A stretch of DNA of 6,479 nt, taken from assembly GCA_003662985.1 (NCBI GenBank), contig QMZD01000107.1, positions 1 through 6,479 of the forward strand, read 5' to 3'. The notes beneath the pieces are model-generated. The model did not search any database. It was not told the DNA's origin and was given only the letters and a program-made list of their open reading frames with translations. This DNA comes from Archaeoglobales archaeon. GTDB lineage: Archaea; Halobacteriota; Archaeoglobi; Archaeoglobales; Archaeoglobaceae. Below are positions 1 to 5,312 of this stretch, piece after piece (position 1 is the first letter of the stretch; the number at the start of each line of letters is the position of its first letter). The position numbers and the translations under genes are program-made.

Positions 1-569
1 AACTCGAAGGAGATGAATACTACAATCATGAAAGGAAGCAAGGACTACCGCTTCCACTCCTTGAGTTCAGGGTCGCTGAGATCGGTGAGGAGGGTATTGG
101 AGAACTTCTGGTTAGAGGCCCTTGGGTTGCAGCCGAATACTATAAGGACGAGCCGAAAACTAAGGAGAAATTCATCGACGGATGGTTCAGAACAGAAGAT
201 ATAGTGGAGCGGGACGAAGAGGGGTACATAAAGATAGTTGATAGAGCAAAGGATCTGATAAAGAGTGGAGGAGAATGGATTTCGTCCATCGAGCTGGAAA
301 ACTATCTTATGCTCCATCCGGCGATAAGGGAGGCGGTAGTTATTGGTATACCCCATCCCAAGTGGCAGGAGAGGCCGATAGCCTTTGTTTCTTTGGAAAA
401 AGGAGAGAAAATTGACAAGGAGGAAATAAAAAAGTTCCTTTCCGAGAAATTCCCAAAATGGTGGTTGCCAGATGAAATCATATTTGTTGATGAAGTTCCA
501 AAGACCAGTGTTGGGAAGTTCAATAAGAGGGAGTTGAAAGAAAGGTTTAGGGAATATTTTGAGGATTAA
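1..569 (+). CDS. Medium-chain acyl-CoA synthetase (AMP-forming, AlkK-like), 3' part only
   Basis: C-terminal 188 residues of an ANL-superfamily acyl-CoA ligase, read in the frame that begins at base 3 and stays open to the left edge; the family is usually about 540 residues, so roughly two thirds lie outside the window. The enzyme activates a carboxylic acid to acyl-AMP and then acyl-CoA in the cytoplasm. Visible motifs, numbered from the first complete codon: GWFRTED at 60-66 (the Asp binds the ATP ribose), the hinge DRAKDLIKSGGEW at 80-92, then SSIELEN and the HPKWQERP segment typical of the AlkK/medium-chain clade, and PKTSVGKF at 166-173 with the catalytic adenylation lysine at 172 (bases 516-518). 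A GTG at 204 is an internal valine, not a start. The neighbouring acyl-CoA dehydrogenase cluster fits a role in fatty or other organic acid oxidation. Chain-length specificity cannot be read from this fragment. Confidence 0.93.
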   Translation, partial: LEGDEYYNHERKQGLPLPLLEFRVAEIGEEGIGELLVRGPWVAAEYYKDEPKTKEKFIDGWFRTEDIVERDEEGYIKIVDRAKDLIKSGGEWISSIELENYLMLHPAIREAVVIGIPHPKWQERPIAFVSLEKGEKIDKEEIKKFLSEKFPKWWLPDEIIFVDEVPKTSVGKFNKRELKERFREYFED

Positions 570-623
570 ATCTGGATACTTCGATACCTTAGCGCAATCT
601 AAATTAAACAAAATTAACTTAAA

Positions 624-1286
624 TCAAAACGGGATGAGATCACAGAAGTAGAAACGATCTCGAAGCACGATTTCTCCAACTTTGAAATAAATTCTGCTTT
701 TGAATATTGGGCCATCGTATACAAATGAGTGAAACTCTCCATTCTCGCCACATGGGTCGACATTTGGTGGAAGCTCTTGTAGAAAATTCTCATCGTAAAT
801 TCTACCGACAAAGCTTTCATCGAGAAACTTTGAATCAACGCATATAATAATCGCCTTAAAACCAAAATCTATAAAATTTTGAGCTAGTTTTGCCGTATCT
901 CTGCCCCATAGTGGAAATATTCCTTTCATATTGGCTCTCTTCAAGTTCTCCTCCCTGTATTTTCTTACATCTTCAAGGAAGATGTCCCCGAAAGCCACGT
1001 ATGACGCTCTTCCACGATACTTTTCCAGAACCTCCAGCATCTTGGCCTCATACTCCTCATTTGAAGCGTTCTTTGAGATTAAAATCTTTTCAAGGGGATA
1101 TCCAAGCGATTCGGCCTGTTTTTCAAGGAGGGCTACTCTCACTCCGTGCATACTTATTCTTTCGTAGTCCTCGGTTACCGTTGTAAGTAAAGCAGCTACT
1201 TCATAGCTTTTCTCAATTTCGTAGAGGGTTAAAGCGCTATCCTTTCCACCGCTCCAGCCGATAAGAACTTTATCCGTTTCTTTCAT
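624..1286 (-). CDS. DUF71/COG2102 PP-loop ATPase, bacterial-type branch (Dph6-related)
   Basis: A 220-residue adenine-nucleotide alpha-hydrolase-fold protein, full length for the family. Visible are the PP-loop SGGKDS at 12-17, TTVTEDYERISMHGVR at 35-50, FGDIFLEDVRKYREE at 99-113, PLWGRDT at 125-131 and GENGEFHSFVYDGP at 180-193. The family adenylates a substrate for amide or thiol chemistry. The true diphthine-ammonia ligase Dph6 carries an EGGEY/FET-type motif, whereas this protein has the ENGEFHS/T form found in bacterial members, for which a role near B12 salvage was predicted from genome context. I therefore do not call it dph6. Start ATG at 1286 is preceded by GGTGAG with a 4-nt spacer. 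It is convergent with the acyl-CoA synthetase (54-bp gap) and divergent from fixC. Substrate unknown; family assignment sure, function not. Confidence 0.9.
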   Translation of the reverse strand: MKETDKVLIGWSGGKDSALTLYEIEKSYEVAALLTTVTEDYERISMHGVRVALLEKQAESLGYPLEKILISKNASNEEYEAKMLEVLEKYRGRASYVAFGDIFLEDVRKYREENLKRANMKGIFPLWGRDTAKLAQNFIDFGFKAIIICVDSKFLDESFVGRIYDENFLQELPPNVDPCGENGEFHSFVYDGPIFKSRIYFKVGEIVLRDRFYFCDLIPF

Positions 1287-1290
1287 TTAT

Positions 1291-1296
1291 CTCACC
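1291..1296 (-). promoter_or_regulatory. Ribosome binding site of the DUF71 gene
   Basis: On the minus strand GGTGAG lies 4 nt before ATG 1286 and matches the archaeal 16S anti-Shine-Dalgarno. It supports that start. Confidence 0.7.
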
Positions 1297-1323
1297 AATC
1301 GAAGACTCCAATCAAGCATTAAC

Positions 1324-1333
1324 AAAAATATTA
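1324..1333 (-). promoter_or_regulatory. Possible TATA box for the DUF71 gene
   Basis: The minus strand reads TAATATTTTT here, centred about 43 bp before ATG 1286. A start of transcription about 25 bp downstream would leave a leader of some 15-20 nt containing the GGTGAG site. The box is weak and the surroundings are AT-rich, so this is a suggestion only. Confidence 0.3.
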
Positions 1334-1334
1334 C

Positions 1335-1418
1335 TACTTTACAACATCCGTTTAATCGAACCAAGTCAACCCCAATTCAATCGAATTTGTAAAGTAAGTA
1401 TAAAAATATTAGTTTACA
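1335..1418. repeat. Repeated TTGTAAAGTA / TTTACA half-sites (possible operator)
   Basis: TACTTTACAA at 1335-1344 is the exact reverse complement of TTGTAAAGTA at 1387-1396, with centres 52 bp apart (about five helical turns). A third half-site, GTTTACA, lies at 1412-1418 and forms a TGTAAA-N19-TTTACA inverted pair with the middle one. All three lie in the divergent region between the DUF71 gene and fixC, upstream of the proposed fixC TATA boxes. They could bind a transcription factor; the regulator is not identifiable here and chance in AT-rich DNA is possible. Confidence 0.4.
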
Positions 1419-1440
1419 TTGGAAGAAAAATCAGCAAAAA

Positions 1441-1464
1441 TTATATATGGTGAATTTCTAAATA
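1441..1464 (+). promoter_or_regulatory. TATA-like boxes upstream of fixC
   Basis: TTATATAT at 1441-1448 is preceded by an A-rich BRE-like stretch and predicts transcription starting near 1470. A second candidate, CTAAATA at 1458-1464, would place the start near 1487 and make the ATG at 1489 leaderless. No Shine-Dalgarno precedes either 1480 or 1489, which favours a leaderless or nearly leaderless message. Which box is used cannot be decided from sequence. Confidence 0.5.
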
Positions 1465-1488
1465 GAGCAAAAACTTAACGTGGTTCAG

Positions 1489-2769
1489 ATGGAGGAAAAA
1501 TTCGATGCGATAATCGTTGGGGCCGGAGCAGCCGGCTTGGGCGCCGCCTATAGACTTGCAAAGTACGGATTAAACGTAGTCGTGCTGGAAAGAGGTCAGA
1601 GAATAGGAGCTAAGAACGTTTACGGGGGCAGAATATACACTCACGTCTTTGAAAAAGAAATTCCCGAATTCAGGAAAGAAGCTCCAGTTGAGAGGTGGGT
1701 GAAGAAGGAAAGGCTGACACTTATGAACAGCGATGATGCTGTAACTCTCGAACTCTTCTCTGATTTCTCTGCTAACGACAGCTTCATCGCTATTCTCTCA
1801 AAATTCAACGAATGGCTTGGAAAGAAAGTTGAGGATGCGGGAGGCCTTGTAATCCCTGGGATAAAGGTTGACGATCTCATCGCAGAAAACGGAACGATCA
1901 AGGGAATCACAGCTGGGGATGAAAAACTCTATGCAGATGTCGTGATCGATGCAGAGGGAATCAACCCGATTATAGCAAAAAAGGCAGGTCTTAGGGATGA
2001 CTGGAAACCAAATCAGGTTGCTGTTGGGGTTAAAGAGGTGATAAAGATCTCTGAAAACACGGTCAACGACATCTTCCAACTCAACGAGGGAGAAGGTGTC
2101 GCAAACCTCTTTTTGGGCTATCCAACCAACTATGCATTGGGGGGTGGCTTCCTCTACACGAACAAGGACACCATTTCTTTGGGAGTCGTGATAAGAATAG
2201 ACAGCGCAATAGCAAAGCGAATACAGGTTTACGATATAATAGAGGACTTCAGGAACCATCCCTTCATTCATCGCATACTCAAGGAGGGAAGTCCGATCGA
2301 GTATTCAGCACACCTCGTTCCAGAGGAAGGCCTCGACGGAATTCCAAGGAACCTCGTAGGCGATGGAATCCTACTCGCTGGAGACGTTGCAGGCTTCGTG
2401 CTAAACAGAGGACTGACGATCAGAGGCGTAGATCTTGCTTTCCTCTCTGGCTTGCTCGCAGCGGAAACTGTGAAGGAAGCTCACGAGGCTGGGGACTTTT
2501 CAAGGGCAAGTTTGAGCTCCTACGAGGAGAAACTCAAAAACTCAATTGTGTTCAGCGAGCTCGAAGCCTTCAAGAGAGCTTCAGGCTTATTGGGCAACCT
2601 TAGATTCTACGAAACCTACCCGCAAATCCTCTGCGAGGTCTTAAAGGATGCTTACACGGTTGGAGAGAACTCCAGGAAGATATATCCCATTCTAAGGGAG
2701 AAGATGAAGGGGAGGCTTTCCCTCTTTACGATGATAAGGGATGTTATTTCGGCGGTGAGAAATCTATGA
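1489..2769 (+). CDS. fixC: FixC/EtfC flavoprotein (ETF:quinone oxidoreductase family)
   Basis: A 426-residue FAD-dependent oxidoreductase that takes electrons from the EtfA/EtfB pair and passes them, with FixX, to quinone; it acts as a peripheral partner at the inner face of the membrane. Visible: the N-terminal dinucleotide fold FDAIIVGAGAAGLGAAYRL with GAGAAG at 11-16, the acidic ERG at 34-36, the AKNVYGGR loop at 41-48, VAVGVKEV at 177-184, GGGFLYTN at 218-225, EYSAHLVPE, the second FAD motif GDGILLAGDVAGFV at 291-304, and NRGLTIRGVDLA just after it. Length and these blocks match E. coli FixC. It lacks the C-terminal iron-sulfur domain of mitochondrial ETF-QO, which the next gene supplies. 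ATG 1489 is preferred because the fold begins at once; GTG 1480 would add three residues. The stop overlaps fixX by ATGA. Confidence 0.93.
   Translation: MEEKFDAIIVGAGAAGLGAAYRLAKYGLNVVVLERGQRIGAKNVYGGRIYTHVFEKEIPEFRKEAPVERWVKKERLTLMNSDDAVTLELFSDFSANDSFIAILSKFNEWLGKKVEDAGGLVIPGIKVDDLIAENGTIKGITAGDEKLYADVVIDAEGINPIIAKKAGLRDDWKPNQVAVGVKEVIKISENTVNDIFQLNEGEGVANLFLGYPTNYALGGGFLYTNKDTISLGVVIRIDSAIAKRIQVYDIIEDFRNHPFIHRILKEGSPIEYSAHLVPEEGLDGIPRNLVGDGILLAGDVAGFVLNRGLTIRGVDLAFLSGLLAAETVKEAHEAGDFSRASLSSYEEKLKNSIVFSELEAFKRASGLLGNLRFYETYPQILCEVLKDAYTVGENSRKIYPILREKMKGRLSLFTMIRDVISAVRNL
2754..2759 (+). promoter_or_regulatory. Ribosome binding site of fixX inside fixC
   Basis: GGTGAG lies 6 nt before ATG 2766, within the last codons of fixC. 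It fixes the fixX start at 2766, and so shows that the long N-terminal extension of FixX is probably translated. Confidence 0.7.
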
Positions 2770-3116
2770 GTGATTTAAACGGTGTAAACGATGTAACGAA
2801 CGAAAATGGAGAAAACCCTAAAGAAGAACTCGGAGAAAAAGGAGAAAAACTATCGATTGAAGCCAGATTAGGATTGGTGGCATTCACGATTGACAGCGAA
2901 CCTCACATAAAATTGAGGGAGGAAGTTTGCAGGGAATGCAAGCCAAGGTACTGTCTCTTCGTGTGCCCGGCTAAGCTTTATACCGAAGAAAATGGCGAAA
3001 TCAAATTCAACTACGAAGGCTGTCTTGAATGCGGAACATGTAGAATAGCCTGTCCACAAGAGCTGGACTGGAACTATCCTCGGGGCGGTTTTGGTGCGCA
3101 CTACCAGTACGGCTGA
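2766..3116 (+). CDS. fixX: FixX/EtfX ferredoxin-like protein with two Cys4 motifs
   Basis: A 116-residue iron-sulfur partner of FixC, translationally coupled to it by an ATGA overlap. The conserved body begins near residue 33 (RLGLVAFTIDSEPHIKL) and ends with the family hallmark WNYPRGGFGAHYQYG. Cysteines sit at 55, 58, 63 and 67 (Cx2Cx4Cx3CP) and at 86, 89, 92 and 96 (Cx2Cx2Cx3CP, with the hallmark GCLECGTCR). FixX of nitrogen fixers and E. coli have only the cysteines for one cluster; eight cysteines suggest two [4Fe-4S] clusters, as described for the EtfX of bifurcating EtfABCX enzymes. Residues 1-30 are a Glu/Asn/Lys/Gly-rich, probably disordered extension not seen in E. coli FixX (95 residues). 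Start ATG 2766 is backed by GGTGAG 6 nt upstream. Family sure; cluster count inferred. Confidence 0.92.
   Translation: MSDLNGVNDVTNENGENPKEELGEKGEKLSIEARLGLVAFTIDSEPHIKLREEVCRECKPRYCLFVCPAKLYTEENGEIKFNYEGCLECGTCRIACPQELDWNYPRGGFGAHYQYG
2832..2849 (+). repeat. Tandem 9-bp repeat in the fixX 5' region
   Basis: GGAGAAAAA occurs twice without spacer (2832-2840 and 2841-2849), and a related GGAGAAAA lies at 2808-2815. It encodes the GEKGEK part of the charged N-terminal extension of FixX, which may have grown by slippage. Confidence 0.6.
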
Positions 3117-3154
3117 TGGTGGGAGAATGCGCTTTACGTCCAAAATTTGCCTGA

Positions 3155-3170
3155 TTAATTTTTTTAAAAT
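3155..3170 (+). terminator. T-tract, probable terminator after fixCX
   Basis: A run of seven T (3159-3165) in an AT-rich context lies 42 bp after the fixX stop and before the next promoter-like elements. Archaeal termination often needs only such a U-tract. It may be partial, allowing readthrough into the acyl-CoA dehydrogenase gene. Confidence 0.45.
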
Positions 3171-3173
3171 TCC

Positions 3174-3209
3174 GAAAGATTTAAGAGTTAGGCTGTATGA
3201 AAGATTTAA
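3174..3209 (+). promoter_or_regulatory. Duplicated BRE/TATA-like element before the acyl-CoA dehydrogenase gene
   Basis: GAAAGATTTAA is present exactly at 3174-3184 and 3199-3209, 25 bp apart. Each copy looks like a purine-rich BRE followed by a TATA box (TTTAAG, TTTAAAG). The first would start transcription near 3206, giving a leader of about 35 nt with a good ribosome site; the second near 3232, giving a very short leader. One copy may be the promoter and the other a regulator site overlapping the start region. Confidence 0.5.
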
Positions 3210-3212
3210 AGT

Positions 3213-3227
3213 AAATTTAGCAAATTT
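3213..3227. repeat. AAATTT-N3-AAATTT element upstream of the acyl-CoA dehydrogenase
   Basis: AAATTT (3213-3218), AGC, AAATTT (3222-3227) is both a direct and an inverted repeat and lies between the proposed promoter and the ribosome site. It could be a small operator, but AT richness makes chance plausible. Confidence 0.3.
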
Positions 3228-3228
3228 T

Positions 3229-3235
3229 GAGGTGG
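3229..3235 (+). promoter_or_regulatory. Ribosome binding site that sets the acyl-CoA dehydrogenase start
   Basis: GAGGTGG lies 6 nt before ATG 3242. An in-frame TTG at 3227 would overlap this site and is therefore rejected as the start. Confidence 0.8.
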
Positions 3236-3241
3236 TTTGAG

Positions 3242-4507
3242 ATGGAAAGAGTTTTGGAGTATCCGAAAGACCCAGTAATAACCTTTTCGAAGGAGGAAGA
3301 ACTCTTTCGGCAAATGGTGAGGGAATTCTGTGAGAAGCATATCGAACCCAACTGGATTGAGGGTGATAAGGCTGCTGAAAAGGATCCGATGAACAACATG
3401 CCTGTTGATCTGATCAAGAAGATGGGTCAGCAAGGTCTGTTCTGCATACCATGCAGCGAGGAATACGGTGGCCAGGGAGGAACCTATACGATGGCAACCA
3501 TCGCAACCGAAGAGATAGCCTATGCAGATCCATCCGTTGCTCTGGCCGTCTATGCATTGCTGAACAACGGCTGGCCCTTTGCTTTGGAGCTCTTTGGCAA
3601 TGAAGAAATCTGTCAGGAAATTCTGCCAGAGGTTGCAAAGGGAAATGCATTCTTTGGAATAGCATCAACAGAGCCTCAAGGAGGCTCCGATGTCGCTGGA
3701 ATAAGAACAACCGCAACCAAAAAGGGAGATGTCTACGTCTTCAATGGAGAGAAAGCCTACATCAGCGGTGTTGGAGAGGTACAAAGGCTTTCCTGGGGTG
3801 GTGGATGGTTCCTAGTAGCGAGAACCGGTGGTCCAGGACATCAAGGCTTATCAGCTTTCGCCTTCCTTGCAAGGAAGAACGGTGAGCTTGGCAAGGGATG
3901 GAATCCCACGATCTATGAGGATATAGGCAGACACGGCCTTACTACGGGCGGCTTCATAATGAACGACTTCGAGCTCGAAGCGAAGTATCTCCTCGGCGAG
4001 GAAAACAAAGGGTTCTACCACGTTATGGAAGGTTTCAACCTCGCAAGAATAGTTGTCGCCGCAGCCACGATAGGAGCGGCAAGATGGCTGCTTGAGAAAG
4101 CGGTGGAATGGTTCAGAAGCAGGAAGCTCTTCGGCAGGAACATCTCATCCTTCCAGGGAGTAAGCTTCAAGTTCGCAGAACTCTATGCCAGGTGGGAAGC
4201 AGCCCGCTACTTCGTTTATCGAGCCTCGAGGCTTGCAGACAAGATATACATGGAGAAGGATCCAAGCCTAAATCCAAAGGATTTGAATGTGCCCGTTGCT
4301 TTGGCGAAGAACTACGGGCCTGAAACTTGCGTCGATCTGGCGGAAGAGGTAATGAAGTGGTACGGAGCCTATGCATTCACGAAGGAAGCCCCGATATTCA
4401 GAGCCTGGCTTGGACCGTTCTCCTACGTTATCGGGGCTGAAGGAGCCCAGAACATTATGAGGGTTATCATCGCGAGAGACTTAATTGGTAAGGAGTTCAT
4501 ACGATAA
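3242..4507 (+). CDS. Acyl-CoA dehydrogenase (FAD-dependent)
   Basis: A 421-residue flavoprotein of the acyl-CoA dehydrogenase family (usual length 380-430) that introduces the alpha,beta double bond into an acyl-CoA and hands two electrons to ETF. The N-terminal helical domain runs to about residue 135; the middle beta domain has the FAD/substrate motif FFGIASTEPQGGSDVAG at 137-153 and KAYISGVGEV at 171-180, with Tyr/Ser in place of the usual Trp/Thr of WIT, a pattern like isobutyryl-CoA dehydrogenase (KAFISGAGE). A short Gly/Trp insertion (QRLSWGGG) follows. The C-terminal domain has RSRKLFGRNISSFQ at 292-305 and AEGAQNIMR at 399-407, where Glu400 aligns with the catalytic base Glu376 of mature medium-chain dehydrogenase (YEGTxQIQR). 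Start ATG 3242 is set by GAGGTGG. etfB follows after 23 bp, so ETF is its likely acceptor. Substrate unknown: straight-chain, branched and cyclic acyl-CoAs all remain possible. Confidence 0.93.
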   Translation: MERVLEYPKDPVITFSKEEELFRQMVREFCEKHIEPNWIEGDKAAEKDPMNNMPVDLIKKMGQQGLFCIPCSEEYGGQGGTYTMATIATEEIAYADPSVALAVYALLNNGWPFALELFGNEEICQEILPEVAKGNAFFGIASTEPQGGSDVAGIRTTATKKGDVYVFNGEKAYISGVGEVQRLSWGGGWFLVARTGGPGHQGLSAFAFLARKNGELGKGWNPTIYEDIGRHGLTTGGFIMNDFELEAKYLLGEENKGFYHVMEGFNLARIVVAAATIGAARWLLEKAVEWFRSRKLFGRNISSFQGVSFKFAELYARWEAARYFVYRASRLADKIYMEKDPSLNPKDLNVPVALAKNYGPETCVDLAEEVMKWYGAYAFTKEAPIFRAWLGPFSYVIGAEGAQNIMRVIIARDLIGKEFIR

Positions 4508-4520
4508 TTGAAAGATAAAA

Positions 4521-4525
4521 GGTGA
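4521..4525 (+). promoter_or_regulatory. Ribosome binding site that sets the etfB start
   Basis: GGTGA lies 5 nt before ATG 4531. A GTG at 4522 in the same frame is part of this site, so the longer reading beginning there is unlikely. Confidence 0.8.
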
Positions 4526-4530
4526 AGCAA

Positions 4531-5304
4531 ATGGACATCATAGTCTGCATCAAGCAATCATATGATGTACAGCAACTGAAATTCGATCCTAAAACAGGGG
4601 AACCTATGCTTGCTGGAGCTCCAAGGAAAATGAGTGACATGGATAGGAGGGCACTTGAGGAAGCTCTGAAAATCAAAGAAAATCTTGGTGGAACTGTGAA
4701 AACAGTTACTGTTGGCCCTCCCGAATCCAGAGATGTTGTAAAAGAAATATACGCCATGGGGGCAGATGAGGCATTTGTGGTTACCGATTTAAAACTGGAC
4801 AAGGCGGATCCAGATCTGACAGCAAAGATAATCGTGGAAACAATAAAAAAGATCGGAAACTTCGACCTCATTCTGGCGGGAGCAGCATCAACCGACGACT
4901 ACAGCTGGCAGATTCCAGCCAAGGTTGCCGCTCTGCTTGATTTGCCCTTCTTCCCAAATGCCGTGTCCATGACGGTCGATGGGGGTTTGGTTGTTGAGAG
5001 TGATTTGGGGGATGCAATCTACAAGTACAAGGCTCCTTTGCCATCTGTTGTATCGGTCTCCCTTGAGATAAATGAGCCAAGGATCCCAACACTTTCTGCA
5101 ATTCTAAAAGCCTCAAGAAAGCAGTTCACGGATTTCTACCTGCAGGATCTTGGTTTGGAAGTGGTAACCGAGTTAGAGGTTAGGAAAGTAGTGATGCCAA
5201 AGGTGGAGAGAAAGAACGTGGTTGTCGAGGCTACCGATCCATCGAAGATGGAGGATGGGATAAAGAAAATCCTTGATGAGTTGAGGAAGGAGAATGTAAT
5301 CTAG
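4531..5304 (+). CDS. etfB: Electron transfer flavoprotein beta subunit, FixA-like
   Basis: A 257-residue EtfB/FixA protein that pairs with EtfA to carry electrons from the acyl-CoA dehydrogenase to FixC. It opens with MDIIVCIKQSYD, has VTVGPPESRDVVKEIYAMGAD at about 59-79, the nucleotide loop AGAASTDDYSWQIPAKVA at 116-133, and the EtfB signature region ending in SLEINEPRIPTLSAILKASRK at 177-197. The loop corresponds to the GRQxxDxDxxQ(V/T)G segment of ordinary EtfB but resembles FixA of E. coli (GDGSSDLYAQQVG) more closely, as expected of a FixABCX set. In bifurcating ETFs this subunit holds the second, bifurcating FAD; in others it holds AMP. Sequence alone does not say which is bound here. 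Start ATG 4531 is chosen for its GGTGA site; the gene ends 8 bp before etfA, whose ribosome site overlaps this stop. Confidence 0.93.
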   Translation: MDIIVCIKQSYDVQQLKFDPKTGEPMLAGAPRKMSDMDRRALEEALKIKENLGGTVKTVTVGPPESRDVVKEIYAMGADEAFVVTDLKLDKADPDLTAKIIVETIKKIGNFDLILAGAASTDDYSWQIPAKVAALLDLPFFPNAVSMTVDGGLVVESDLGDAIYKYKAPLPSVVSVSLEINEPRIPTLSAILKASRKQFTDFYLQDLGLEVVTELEVRKVVMPKVERKNVVVEATDPSKMEDGIKKILDELRKENVI

Positions 5305-5309
5305 GTGAT
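5304..5309 (+). promoter_or_regulatory. Ribosome binding site of etfA overlapping the etfB stop
   Basis: GGTGAT begins on the last base of the etfB TAG stop and lies 3 nt before ATG 5313. This indicates translational coupling of the two ETF subunits. Confidence 0.7.
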
Positions 5310-5312
5310 AGC

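Noticed and set aside
13..204. Plus-strand 63-codon frame at the left edge
   Set aside because: It overlaps the synthetase frame that is open from base 3 and carries the GWFRTED motif; its own product is Ser/Arg-rich with no motif.
45..611. Minus-strand open frame of 188 codons opposite the acyl-CoA synthetase
   Set aside because: It lies antisense to a clear ANL-family C-terminus, its product is Phe/Tyr/Leu-rich without a recognisable motif, and no ribosome site supports it.
624..1286. Calling the PP-loop gene dph6
   Set aside because: The EGGEYET-type signature of Dph6 is missing; the ENGEFHS form points to the other DUF71 branch.
1798..2271. Minus-strand open frame of 157 codons inside fixC
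   Set aside because: Antisense shadow of a well-conserved FixC coding region; Cys/Val/Leu-rich translation with no family resemblance.
3227..3241. TTG 3227 as the acyl-CoA dehydrogenase start
   Set aside because: It overlaps the GAGGTGG ribosome site that serves ATG 3242.
4522..4530. GTG 4522 as the etfB start
   Set aside because: The GTG is part of the GGTGA ribosome site for ATG 4531, and EtfB proteins typically begin with the beta strand seen right after ATG 4531.
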